DNA from: an uncultured Bacteroidales bacterium
GTDB lineage: Bacteria; Bacteroidota; Bacteroidia; Bacteroidales; Paludibacteraceae
DNA: 64,000 nucleotides
NCBI GenBank assembly: GCA_900321005.1
Contig: ONUF01000001.1
Span: 1-64,000, forward strand
Direction: 5' to 3'
Below, one piece after another: positions 52,691 to 60,978 of this stretch (its first letter is position 1; every line of letters starts with the position of its first letter). A model generated the notes under the pieces. It was not told the DNA's origin, did not search any database, and worked only from the letters and a program-made list of their open reading frames with translations. A program made the position numbers and the translations under genes.

Positions 52691-53931
52691 CGAGCTAATT
52701 TGATTTCATTCCACATCTCGAGCAACATCTCCTGGCTGTCGCCTGCATCGTGCATCAGCGCGCAGCGGTCGATGGTACTCTTGTCGGCATAGTAGACAGG
52801 GTTGAGGTGCAGTGCGTGCGGGTCGAGGAGTTCGCCGTCCACTTCGATGGGGGCTTCGCCGAAGAAATACGAAGCGTCCACAGCCTCGGGCCACTCTTCT
52901 TCGTCATTCTGCTCCTCGAGAATCTCCGCTGCTGCCAAAGGACCACCGGCGCAGGATACATAGCCGATCTCATCCATGTTTGCCAGTGCGTTGTCTGCAC
53001 GGCACATATAGTCGATGAAATAGGTAGCGGCTTTGATGTTCTTCGCATATTTCGGGATTACCCAACCGTCGAACCATACGTTCGAACCCTCTTGCGGTAC
53101 GATATAATCGAGCATCACGCCCATCTCGGCTGCCTCTTCGATAGCGAACTGTGCATCGCCGGACCAGCTCAAGTTCATCCATGCCTTGCCTTTGGTCATT
53201 TCCTCTTTTCCGAAGTCAACCTCCCATCCGCAGATTTGTTTCTTAGCCTTCAGCAGGATGTCTTTCACAGCAGCTACGCGCTCCGGGGTGATGTCGCGAA
53301 CGAGTTCGTCACGCGTCACTTCGCCAGCCTCGATCTGGTCAGCAAAAGCGTACAGTACTAATACCGAATAGACATCGCGGAAGGCATCTTTCATCAGGAT
53401 GCGGTTCTCGAATTTCGGATCCAGGATGGCTGCCCACGACTGAAGGTCCTCGCGGTTGACGAATTGAGGATTGTAGATGAAGCCGGTCGTGCCCCACATG
53501 TAACCTGCGGTATAGTCGCTCACCTTCACGTCTGAACTCGGAGCCATCTGCTGGAATTTGTCCAGTACGAACGGAGAGATATTATCGAAATACTTGATCG
53601 AATCCGGAATCAGATCTTTCTGAATAGGAATAAGCAGGTCTTTCTTGAGCATGCGCTCGATGATATACTCCGACGGGCAGAACAAGTCATAGTCCTCGTG
53701 ACCAACCTCGATTTTCGTGAGGGCGGTCTCGTTGATGTCGAAGGTCTCATAGACGAGTTGTACTTTCTCGCCCGTCTGTTCGAAATACCACTGCTCGAAG
53801 TTCTCCTTGACGTCCTCGTTGATGTAGTCCGCCCAGTTGAGCACTTTGAGTTGATGCGCACGGTCTGCGCCGCCGCAAGAAGTGAGTAGGATGGCAGCTA
53901 CTGCCAGTACCGAAGCAAAAACTTTTTTCAT
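52687..53931 (-). CDS. potD: Spermidine/putrescine-binding lipoprotein PotD
   Basis: Substrate-binding component of a polyamine ABC importer. The 414-residue protein has a lipobox to Cys19 (LLTSC), then LKVLNWADYINEDVKENFEQW, a PotD/PotF hallmark, YDLFCPSEYIIERML, and the C-terminal domain with AYMW-like and WSGDAQFAIEE segments. It is longer than E. coli PotD because of an acidic insert near residues 320-350. It overlaps potC and the TPR gene by 4 bp each. Confidence 0.92.
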   Translation of the reverse strand: MKKVFASVLAVAAILLTSCGGADRAHQLKVLNWADYINEDVKENFEQWYFEQTGEKVQLVYETFDINETALTKIEVGHEDYDLFCPSEYIIERMLKKDLLIPIQKDLIPDSIKYFDNISPFVLDKFQQMAPSSDVKVSDYTAGYMWGTTGFIYNPQFVNREDLQSWAAILDPKFENRILMKDAFRDVYSVLVLYAFADQIEAGEVTRDELVRDITPERVAAVKDILLKAKKQICGWEVDFGKEEMTKGKAWMNLSWSGDAQFAIEEAAEMGVMLDYIVPQEGSNVWFDGWVIPKYAKNIKAATYFIDYMCRADNALANMDEIGYVSCAGGPLAAAEILEEQNDEEEWPEAVDASYFFGEAPIEVDGELLDPHALHLNPVYYADKSTIDRCALMHDAGDSQEMLLEMWNEIKLAR

Positions 53932-55292
53932 TTTTCTTCTTGTTTAGAGTTACGTATGTTGATATAAATAAGTACAGCAAGCATTACTATCAAAATGATA
54001 GTAAAGAGGGGACGCAGTTCCGGAGTCAGACCGCCTTTACGAGCATCGGAGTAAATAAAGGTACTGAGTGTCTCGAGTCCGCCGGAACCCTTCGTAAAGA
54101 ACGTCACGCCGAAGTCGTCCACCGAGAGGGTGAGAGCGAGGATGAAGCCCGAGAGCATACCCGGCCACAGTTCAGGAAGCATCACCATGCGCAGGGCTTG
54201 CGCGGGTGTGGCGCCGAGGTCGAGCGCCGCTTCGTATGTGTTGGGGTTCATGCGGCTGAGACGCGGTAGCACACTGAGCACCACGTACGGCGTGCAGAAC
54301 ACTACATGCGCGATACAAACGGTTGCTAATCCCTGGCTCACGCCTAAGGCGACGAAGAGCAGGAAGAGCGATATACCGGTGATGATATCCGGGTTGATCA
54401 TCGGCACGGAGTTCAGCAGACTGACGGCCTTGCGACTGCGCGCGCGCATGTTATAGATGCCGATAGCAGCTAGCGTACCGAGGATGGTAGAGGCAACGGC
54501 CGCAACGAGAGCAATGACCACCGTGTAGAAGATGGCGCTGTTCAGGCCCGCGTCCGCCTTGCCGGTAAAGAGGTTGAGGTACAGATCGAACGAAAATCCC
54601 GTCCAGTTGCCGAGAATCTTACTCTTCGTAAACGAGAAGACAGCGATGAGGGCTATCGGCGCATAAAGCACGAGCAGCAACAACCATAAGTAGAGTTGCG
54701 AGCCGTAGTGACGGCGCATGCCTAAGCGCTTACGACGCAGAATCTCTTGCTCCACGGACGAGAGGTTTTTCTCGCGGCGGCGCTGAATGACCAACACAAT
54801 GGCATAGACGATGCCGGCAATCAACAGCAGTCCTGCACAAAGCCATCCGAGCCATGCCGTCGAACGTGCAGGCGCACTGGTGGCATCTTGTACGTAGGCC
54901 TCAAAGACTTTATAGGCATTCTGCCTAAACACTTTCTGTCCGCGGTTTTTCACCTCTTTCTTCGTGCGCCAAACGGTCCAGACAACTCCTTCCTCATCGG
55001 TATAACTATAGATACTGTCGCCCCACGCGGTTAAAGCCGGGGAGGGAGTATCCGCAAAGAAGAAATCGAGCGGTTTGAGTACATCCGGTGTCTCAAGGGT
55101 ACCGAAAGTGGCATAGGAGCCGTTCGCCAGTGTCACATTCACTTTCTCTCCGGCGAAACTCTCCGGAAAATCCTCTAAGAGCACTACGTCCCTTGTCGCA
55201 CCGATCCGCAACTCATAGGTGAGGTTTGATTGGGCGAAAGCCGCTAGACAAATCAAAAATGTCAAATGACAAATGACAAATATTCGTCTCAT
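53928..55292 (-). CDS. potC: Spermidine/putrescine permease PotC with N-terminal periplasmic extension
   Basis: The C-terminal 260 residues are a standard PotC permease: six membrane segments and the EAA loop EAALDLGATPAQALRMVMLPELWPG. The first 195 or so are unusual. They comprise a signal peptide (IFVICHLTFLICLAAFA), a predicted periplasmic domain of about 130 residues, a membrane segment near 145-168, and a charged cytoplasmic linker. The start at 55292 overlaps the potB stop as ATGA, and no other start would fill the gap, so the extension looks genuine. The signal peptide core is encoded by a TGACAAA heptamer array (55246-55280). The extension's function is unknown. Confidence 0.85.
   Translation of the reverse strand: MRRIFVICHLTFLICLAAFAQSNLTYELRIGATRDVVLLEDFPESFAGEKVNVTLANGSYATFGTLETPDVLKPLDFFFADTPSPALTAWGDSIYSYTDEEGVVWTVWRTKKEVKNRGQKVFRQNAYKVFEAYVQDATSAPARSTAWLGWLCAGLLLIAGIVYAIVLVIQRRREKNLSSVEQEILRRKRLGMRRHYGSQLYLWLLLLVLYAPIALIAVFSFTKSKILGNWTGFSFDLYLNLFTGKADAGLNSAIFYTVVIALVAAVASTILGTLAAIGIYNMRARSRKAVSLLNSVPMINPDIITGISLFLLFVALGVSQGLATVCIAHVVFCTPYVVLSVLPRLSRMNPNTYEAALDLGATPAQALRMVMLPELWPGMLSGFILALTLSVDDFGVTFFTKGSGGLETLSTFIYSDARKGGLTPELRPLFTIILIVMLAVLIYINIRNSKQEEK
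55246..55280. repeat. TGACAAA heptamer array encoding the PotC signal peptide
   Basis: AGACAAA, TCAAAAA, TGTCAAA, TGACAAA, TGACAAA in 7-nt register. On the minus strand it encodes the VICHLTFLICL core. Confidence 0.75.
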
Positions 55293-56086
55293 ACCAGCCC
55301 TCCTTTCTCCTCGTCTTTGCTGTCGTGATCACCGAAGAACGAGGTCAGGCCGATGATGATCAGCAGTACCAGCGACAGTACCGCACCATAGTTGAGCAGA
55401 TCCGTCGTGGTGATATAATCCTGAATGAGGCTACCGAACAGTTTGATGTTGTTATGCGTCAATAGCTCCGCTATCGCGAAAGTCGAGACGGTCGGCATGA
55501 AGACCATGACGATACCGCTGTATACGCCCGGCATGGAGAGCGGAACAATCACTTTCCAGAAACATGTCCAGCGGTTGGCGCCTAAGTCCTGAGCCGCCTC
55601 CACGAGGCTGTTGTCCATCTTCTGCAGCGTATTATAAATTGGGTAGATCATGAAGGGCAGGTAGTCGTAGCAAAGGCCGAAAAGCAATGCACCTTCTCCC
55701 AATGGCAGTCCGCACATGTTGAACAGCTCTACCGTCGCTACCGTACGCAGCAGGAAATTGATCCACATCGGCAGGATGAACAGCATCGCCATCACTTTCG
55801 GCGTCTTGAAGTCTTCCTGCGCCATGATATACGCTGCCGGATAACCGATCAGCAGACATATGGCGGTGTTGAAAACCGCTATCATGATCGAATAAAGAAA
55901 AGTCTGGATAGCTTCGCTATGCGTGAAGAACTTCATGAAATTGCGCACCGTAAAGTGGCCGTCAATATCCGTGAAGGCATAGACACCGACGAGGATGAGC
56001 GGCAGGATGACGAACATCGCCATGAAGAGGATGTACGGCCAAGCCCAGGTGCGGCGCGAAGAGAATATTTGAACAATCTTATTCAT
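55289..56086 (-). CDS. potB: Spermidine/putrescine permease PotB
   Basis: Inner-membrane permease subunit of 265 residues with six predicted membrane segments and the EAA loop [27 protein letters not shown] that contacts PotA. It overlaps potA by 8 bp and potC by 4 bp. Confidence 0.93.
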   Translation of the reverse strand: MNKIVQIFSSRRTWAWPYILFMAMFVILPLILVGVYAFTDIDGHFTVRNFMKFFTHSEAIQTFLYSIMIAVFNTAICLLIGYPAAYIMAQEDFKTPKVMAMLFILPMWINFLLRTVATVELFNMCGLPLGEGALLFGLCYDYLPFMIYPIYNTLQKMDNSLVEAAQDLGANRWTCFWKVIVPLSMPGVYSGIVMVFMPTVSTFAIAELLTHNNIKLFGSLIQDYITTTDLLNYGAVLSLVLLIIIGLTSFFGDHDSKDEEKGGLV

Positions 56087-57557
56087 CTCCCGAATCCTCT
56101 AATGCGCTAATCTTAATCTTATGCGGCGGAATGACGATACCTACGCGGTCGCCGTCGTCCCACACATCATTAGTATTGACGTATAAATCATGTCCCTCAT
56201 CCGTGCGGATAGTAAGATGGAAGTGATTGCCTTTGAACAGAATGAAATGGACTTCGCCGGACAGCGTACCTTCTTCTTCGTAGTCCTGAAGATCGATATC
56301 GCGGAATTTGACGCGAACCTGTACCTTGTCGCCTGCGGCAAAGGGCGCTATCTGCTTCTCGTCCACTTCCCATTCGGCATCCAGGAACCAGACCTTGCCA
56401 TTCTTGAGCACTTCACCCTCGAAATAATTCCAGATATAGTGCTCTTTCTTCATGATCTGGATATCCTCCGGCCGCACGAGCATACCCACTTCCGTACCGG
56501 GCAGGTACTCGTGGTAGTCCTGGATGAGAAACTCATAGTTATCGGGTGTCAGCACGCGCATCTCATAGTGCACGCCCTTGAAGATACAGGTTTGCACTTC
56601 GCCGTACCACTTGGTAAATTTACCTTTCGGCACGCGGTCTTCGGCATCATCATCTTCGTTGGCGACCACTTGTCCGCGTTTCTCGTCTTCCTTGCGCCAG
56701 ACATAGATATCTTCGGGCCGAATGACGACGTCCACGGGGTTGTTCTCGCCGAAACCGGCATCAATACAGTCGAACTCCTGACCGCAGAACTCCACGCGCT
56801 TGTCGCGAATCATGGTGCCGGAGAGGATGTTACTCTCGCCGATAAAGTCCGCCACAAAGCAGTTTTGCGGTTCGTTGTATATATCCGTCGGTGTGCCGAT
56901 TTGCTGGATTTTACCTTCGCTCATCACTACAACACGGTCGGAGAGCGTCAGCGCTTCTTCTTGGTCGTGGGTGACGTAGATGAAGGTGATGCCGAGTTTC
57001 TCGTGCAGTTCCTTCAACTCGATCTGCATGTCGTGGCGCATCTTGAGATCCAGCGCCGAGAGAGGTTCGTCGAGAAGCAGCACTTCAGGCTTGTTGACAA
57101 TCGCGCGCGCGATAGCTACGCGTTGCTGCTGACCACCGGAGAGGGTGTCCACTTCGCGTTCCTCGTAGCCCGTGAGGTTTGCCATCTTGAGCGCCTGACG
57201 CACTTTCTTCTTAATGGTCTCGGGGTCTTCTTTCTTCAGTTTGAGACCGAAGGCGACGTTGTTAAATACATTGAGATGGGGGAACAGCGCGTATTTCTGG
57301 AATACGGTGTTCACCGGCCGTTGGTACGGCGGGGTCTTTGTGACGTCTTCGCCTTTGAGCAATATCTCGCCCGAAGAGGCTACTTGAAAACCGGCGATAC
57401 AACGCAAGAGGGTTGTCTTACCGCAGCCCGAAGGGCCTAAGATGGTGACGAACTCGCCCTTCTTAACCTGCAAGCTGACGTCATTCAGTGCATACTTTCC
57501 GTCCTCAAAACGCTTAAAGACGTGGTTTACTTCAATGATAAACTCAGATTTTGCCAT
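56079..57557 (-). CDS. potA: Spermidine/putrescine importer ATPase PotA, extended C-terminus
   Basis: ABC ATPase of 492 residues. Walker [10 protein letters not shown] (about 41-49), Q-loop region [11 protein letters not shown], signature [14 protein letters not shown] and Walker [13 protein letters not shown] are all intact. The C-terminal part is longer than in E. coli PotA (378 aa). It holds what appear to be successive TOBE-like segments, two of them with VRPEDI motifs ([11 protein letters not shown] and [11 protein letters not shown]), separated by an acidic insert. The extra regulatory length may be general in Bacteroidales. It heads the six-gene run and has its own promoter at 57615-57645. 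Confidence 0.93.
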   Translation of the reverse strand: MAKSEFIIEVNHVFKRFEDGKYALNDVSLQVKKGEFVTILGPSGCGKTTLLRCIAGFQVASSGEILLKGEDVTKTPPYQRPVNTVFQKYALFPHLNVFNNVAFGLKLKKEDPETIKKKVRQALKMANLTGYEEREVDTLSGGQQQRVAIARAIVNKPEVLLLDEPLSALDLKMRHDMQIELKELHEKLGITFIYVTHDQEEALTLSDRVVVMSEGKIQQIGTPTDIYNEPQNCFVADFIGESNILSGTMIRDKRVEFCGQEFDCIDAGFGENNPVDVVIRPEDIYVWRKEDEKRGQVVANEDDDAEDRVPKGKFTKWYGEVQTCIFKGVHYEMRVLTPDNYEFLIQDYHEYLPGTEVGMLVRPEDIQIMKKEHYIWNYFEGEVLKNGKVWFLDAEWEVDEKQIAPFAAGDKVQVRVKFRDIDLQDYEEEGTLSGEVHFILFKGNHFHLTIRTDEGHDLYVNTNDVWDDGDRVGIVIPPHKIKISALEDSGDE

Positions 57558-57579
57558 TTCCTTATTTTACGCGTGTGCA

Positions 57580-57597
57580 GCGTGCACGCGGGCACGC
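57580..57597 (-). other. Leader hairpin of potA
   Basis: GCGTGC and GCACGC pair with a 6-base loop within an alternating purine-pyrimidine stretch between promoter and start codon. Confidence 0.5.
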
Positions 57598-57614
57598 ACT
57601 ATGCAATTTGGCCG

Positions 57615-57645
57615 CAAAAGTACGCAAAAAAAATGGATTGTGCAA
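57615..57645 (-). promoter_or_regulatory. Promoter of the potABCD-TPR-barrel operon
   Basis: Minus strand: -33 TTG (57645-57643), 20-base spacer, -7 TACTTTTG (57622-57615), about 58 bases ahead of the potA start. Confidence 0.78.
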
Positions 57646-57693
57646 ATATTCGCCTATAAAAATGCTTTTTTTGAAAAAAAAATTACGATTTTT

Positions 57694-57724
57694 TTGGTCA
57701 ATTCAAAAAAAAGCAGTACCTTTG
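57694..57724 (+). promoter_or_regulatory. Promoter of the rpsF-rpsR-rplI operon
   Basis: -33 TTG (57694-57696), 20-base spacer ending AAAAAAAAGCAG, then -7 TACCTTTG (57717-57724). Divergent from the potA promoter. Confidence 0.8.
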
Positions 57725-57728
57725 CAGC

Positions 57729-57768
57729 CCATTTCGTGTTGTGCGCGCTGACGTACACACGCGAATGG
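57729..57768 (+). other. Structured leader of rpsF
   Basis: CCATT and AATGG, then CGTGT and ACACG, form two stacked 5-bp stems separated by a T/CG internal loop. The apical region is alternating purine-pyrimidine. It may be an autoregulatory S6:S18 target, as known for rpsF leaders elsewhere, but I do not see the CCG loop of the described motif. Confidence 0.45.
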
Positions 57769-57816
57769 ACAATAAAAAATCATTATTAACTAATTAAAAA
57801 TTAAGGTTTTACTACA

Positions 57817-58161
57817 ATGGTAAATCATTATGAAACTGCCTTCGTTTTAACTCCCGTTTTGTCTGAACCGCAGACGAAGGAGGCAGTAGAAAAATTCGAG
57901 AATCTTCTCACGCAGAATGGCGGTACCATCCTGAACCGTGAGGAGTGGGGTTTGAAGCAACTTGCTTATCCCATCCAAGGTAAAAATTCGGGTTTCTATT
58001 TCATTCTTCAGTTTGATGCAGAGCCCGCTGTAATCGCTACCCTCGAGACCGAGTTTCGTCGTGATGAGCGTGTAATCCGCTTCCTGACAACGCGTCTTGA
58101 CAAGTACGCATTTGAGTACGCTGAGAAGCGTCGTAACAACTTCAAAAAAGAGGAGGCTTAA
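57817..58161 (+). CDS. rpsF: Ribosomal protein bS6
   Basis: Small-subunit protein of 114 residues that pairs with bS18. [17 protein letters not shown] at the N-terminus, [21 protein letters not shown] and [13 protein letters not shown] are standard S6 blocks. It is the first gene of the S6-S18-L9 operon. Confidence 0.97.
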   Translation: MVNHYETAFVLTPVLSEPQTKEAVEKFENLLTQNGGTILNREEWGLKQLAYPIQGKNSGFYFILQFDAEPAVIATLETEFRRDERVIRFLTTRLDKYAFEYAEKRRNNFKKEEA

Positions 58162-58163
58162 TC

Positions 58164-58430
58164 ATGGCACAGAATGACGAAATCCGCTATCTGACTCCGC
58201 AAGGTTCGGATCAGAAGAAGAAAAAGTACTGCCGTTTCAAAAAGAGCGGTATCAAGTACATCGATTACAAAGATCCTGAGTTCCTGAAGAAGTTCCTGAA
58301 CGAGCAAGGTAAGATTCTGCCGCGCCGTATCACCGGTACTTCGCTGAAGTTCCAACGCAAAGTTGCTCAGGCCGTTAAGAAAGCACGCCACTTGGCATTG
58401 CTGCCTTACGTAACCGACATGATGAAGTAA
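58164..58430 (+). CDS. rpsR: Ribosomal protein bS18
   Basis: 88 residues, with [51 protein letters not shown], the complete S18 core. It starts 2 bp after rpsF. Confidence 0.97.
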   Translation: MAQNDEIRYLTPQGSDQKKKKYCRFKKSGIKYIDYKDPEFLKKFLNEQGKILPRRITGTSLKFQRKVAQAVKKARHLALLPYVTDMMK

Positions 58431-58459
58431 TTAACCCTAAAAAGTAGAAAGGAAAGAAC

Positions 58460-58903
58460 ATGGAAGTAATTCTTATTCAAGACCTGGCTAATCTGGGTTT
58501 CAAGAACGACATCGTAAAAGTACGTGACGGCTACGGACGTAACTACCTGCTGCCGCAGAAGATTGCTATCATCGCAAATGAGAGTAACAAGAAGCAGCTC
58601 GCAGAGAACCTCAAGCAACAGGCTCACAAAGCCGCTAAACTGCTGGCTGACGCTCAGGCACTCGAGGCAAAACTCGCTGAGACCGTAATCGAGGTAAAAG
58701 TAAAAGCAAACGAGGACGGCAAGATCTTCGGTACTGTTACCACCGCTGCTATCTCCCAGGCACTTGCTGCACAAGAGATCAACATCGACAAGAAGGTCAT
58801 CACGATCGCTGAGCCGATTAAGGAGGTAGGTGAGCATACCGCTCAAGCACGTCTCCACCGCGAGGTAAAAGCGGACATCAAGCTGAACGTAGTAGCTGAG
58901 TAA
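58460..58903 (+). CDS. rplI: Ribosomal protein bL9
   Basis: 147 residues. The N-terminal MEVILIQDLANLGFKNDIVKVRDGYGRNYLLPQKIA is the L9 signature. A long connecting helix and the C-terminal domain with GKIFGTVTTAAI follow. A purine-rich AGAAAGGAAAG tract precedes the start. Confidence 0.97.
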   Translation: MEVILIQDLANLGFKNDIVKVRDGYGRNYLLPQKIAIIANESNKKQLAENLKQQAHKAAKLLADAQALEAKLAETVIEVKVKANEDGKIFGTVTTAAISQALAAQEINIDKKVITIAEPIKEVGEHTAQARLHREVKADIKLNVVAE

Positions 58904-58943
58904 TTAGAGTATTAACCGTAAAATTTCGAAAGGAACAAGACTT

Positions 58944-59198
58944 ATGAAACAAGGAATTCATCCTGATAACTACCGCGTAGTAGTTTTCAAAGATATGTCT
59001 GACGGTACTCAGTTCTTCAGCCGCTCAACGGCAGCTACGAAGGACACGATCGAAATCGACGGCGTTCAGTATCCGCTGATTAAGCTTGAGATCTCGAACA
59101 CGAGTCACCCGTTCTATACCGGCAAATCGAAGCTGGTGGACACCGCCGGTCGCGTAGACAAGTTTATGTCTCGCTACGGCAATCGCAACCGCAAGTAA
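58944..59198 (+). CDS. rpmE: Ribosomal protein bL31, type B
   Basis: 84 residues: [25 protein letters not shown] and the [29 protein letters not shown] end are typical of bL31. The protein lacks the zinc Cys of the C+ type and matches the longer type B form usual in Bacteroidota. A strong terminator follows. Confidence 0.96.
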   Translation: MKQGIHPDNYRVVVFKDMSDGTQFFSRSTAATKDTIEIDGVQYPLIKLEISNTSHPFYTGKSKLVDTAGRVDKFMSRYGNRNRK

Positions 59199-59210
59199 TA
59201 CTTGTGTGGG

Positions 59211-59247
59211 CAAGGGGCGAGCGCATGCTTGCCCCTTGTTGTTTTTC
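59211..59247 (+). terminator. Intrinsic terminator after rpmE
   Basis: CAAGGGGC and GCCCCTTG enclose a further AGC/GCT pairing, followed by TTGTTTTT. Confidence 0.88.
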
Positions 59248-59261
59248 TGAAGAAAAAACCT

Positions 59262-59296
59262 CGGTGTATCGGTATAACGATATATCGGTATAACGA
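59262..59296. repeat. CGGTATAA octamer array upstream of pnuC
   Basis: CGGTGTAT, CGGTATAA, CGATATAT, CGGTATAA, then CGA in 8-nt register. It lies between the rpmE terminator and the pnuC start. Confidence 0.75.
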
Positions 59297-59311
59297 AAAA
59301 AATATACTACT

Positions 59312-60082
59312 ATGCAAAACGCAAATCTCTGGCGCGCCTTAGGTCGCAACTTACTTCTCTCAATCGCCATGTTTGCAGTGATCTTCGGATTGCTGTGGCT
59401 CGCAGAACAGTTTGTTTTGGAACCCGGAACGCTGCTTAAATGGACAGACGCCGCCTGGCGCGTCGGTATCCCCGCATCGATCATAGGCGTAGCGTATATC
59501 CTCACGATTCGTGACCCGCAGAACTACACCGGTTTCTTCGCCGGTATCGTGATGTCTGCCCTGCTCGGCGTACAATTCACGCTGCAGAAGAGTTACGACA
59601 GTACCTTCCTCTATTTCTTCGTCTTCATCCCCTTCCAGATGATGAGTATCTACAAATGGAGTCGGAAGAAAGATGACGGAGGAGCCAGTTTTGAACCGAA
59701 ATTTCTCGATATCCCGCGTTTCTGGTTGTCAATCTTCATAGGATTGGCTGTGACAGCCGGTGACTACTTTATCCAAACGCTGGTATTCCAACATAACGGC
59801 TTTGGAGACAACATCGTTGTGAAGTTATGCAACGGATTGATGATTTCGTCCTCTTTCCTTGCGAACTACTGGCTCATATACCGCAAGAACGATTCATGGC
59901 TGTATTGGTTTATCTATAGCGTGGCAGGTATCGTATTGTTCATCTACCTTGGTAATGTTTTCTCTCTCGTACTCTTCTGTTTCTTCCTCGTCATCAACTC
60001 GATGGCCGGTATCGCATGGATCAAGAATACAAAACCGGAGTATTACTTCTGGGCTACCCCTTTGTTCGGTAAAAAGAAATGA
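59312..60082 (+). CDS. pnuC: PnuC-like nicotinamide riboside transporter
   Basis: Membrane protein of 256 residues with seven or eight hydrophobic segments. The C-terminal RKNDSWLYWFIYSVAGIVLFIYLG resembles the PnuC signature with its W-x2-W core, and the SIYKWSRKKDD segment fits PnuC loops. PnuC imports nicotinamide riboside by facilitated diffusion for NAD synthesis; other vitamin specificities (thiamine, deoxynucleoside) exist in the family. It overlaps the next gene by 4 bp. Confidence 0.8.
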   Translation: MQNANLWRALGRNLLLSIAMFAVIFGLLWLAEQFVLEPGTLLKWTDAAWRVGIPASIIGVAYILTIRDPQNYTGFFAGIVMSALLGVQFTLQKSYDSTFLYFFVFIPFQMMSIYKWSRKKDDGGASFEPKFLDIPRFWLSIFIGLAVTAGDYFIQTLVFQHNGFGDNIVVKLCNGLMISSSFLANYWLIYRKNDSWLYWFIYSVAGIVLFIYLGNVFSLVLFCFFLVINSMAGIAWIKNTKPEYYFWATPLFGKKK

Positions 60083-60978
60083 TTAAACGTAAATTAGATA
60101 CTGTTCTGAAAGTGAGCGAACCCGCTCCGCTCATTGATTTTCTCATCGCCAAGATGGGAGGCATGGCGCGTTCGTCGGTCAAGCAACTGTTGGGCCAACG
60201 GCGTGTCAAAGTAGGAAACGCTATTCAGACGCGGCATGACTTTGCCCTCAAGGCAGGTGATGTGGTGACCGTTAGTTCCGGCCGCGGAAACAGCCAGTTG
60301 ACGCATCCGAAACTCAAGATCGTCTATGAGGATGATGATTTAATAGTAGTGAACAAACAACCGGGGCTGCTGACGGTGGCAGCAACGCCGGGCAGTTCGG
60401 AGACAACCGCTTTTTCTATCCTACGCGCGTACGTAAAAAAACAGAACGCGCGCGCAGGCGTGTATGTAGTGCATCGTCTGGATCGTGAGACCTCCGGCCT
60501 GCTGGTCTTTGCTCGCTCGGAAGAGTTGCAACACTACATGCGTCAATACTGGCGGGATTTGGTCACCGAACGCACCTATATCGCGCTCGCGGAAGGAGTG
60601 CTTAACCCGCGCGAAGGACAGATCCGCAGCTGGTTTACAGAAGACAAGCGCAATGCGGTAGTCTATTCGTCGCCCGTGGATGACGGCGGCGATTTGGCTA
60701 TCACCAATTACAAGACTTTGCGCACCTCAGCCGACGAGCAGTATTCGTTGGTAGAATTACATCTCGAGACCGGCCGCACGAATCAGATTCGTGTTCATTT
60801 AGCTTCCAAAGGCTGCCCGGTGGTAGGAGACCGCAAGTACGGACATGGCAATGAGTCGAGTCCTATCGACCGGCTCTGTCTGCACGCTAAAGTGCTCGCG
60901 TTCATTCATCCCGTGACCGAGAAGACGGTGCGTTTCGAGAGTCCTGTTCCTAAAGAATTTAATAGAGTTATATTATGA
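60079..60978 (+). CDS. RluA-family pseudouridine synthase
   Basis: 299 residues with an N-terminal S4 RNA-binding domain (SSVKQLLGQRRVKVGNAIQ) and the RluA catalytic motif HRLDRETSGLLVFARS with the nucleophilic Asp, followed by GRTNQIRVHLASKGCPVVGDRKYG. It modifies uridines in rRNA or tRNA; the exact site is not predictable. It overlaps pnuC and the esterase gene by 4 bp each. Confidence 0.93.
   Translation: MIKRKLDTVLKVSEPAPLIDFLIAKMGGMARSSVKQLLGQRRVKVGNAIQTRHDFALKAGDVVTVSSGRGNSQLTHPKLKIVYEDDDLIVVNKQPGLLTVAATPGSSETTAFSILRAYVKKQNARAGVYVVHRLDRETSGLLVFARSEELQHYMRQYWRDLVTERTYIALAEGVLNPREGQIRSWFTEDKRNAVVYSSPVDDGGDLAITNYKTLRTSADEQYSLVELHLETGRTNQIRVHLASKGCPVVGDRKYGHGNESSPIDRLCLHAKVLAFIHPVTEKTVRFESPVPKEFNRVIL

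Noticed and set aside
57729-57768. Known S6:S18 autoregulatory leader motif
   Set aside because: A hairpin is present, but the diagnostic CCG in the loop region is not evident, so I report only a structured leader.
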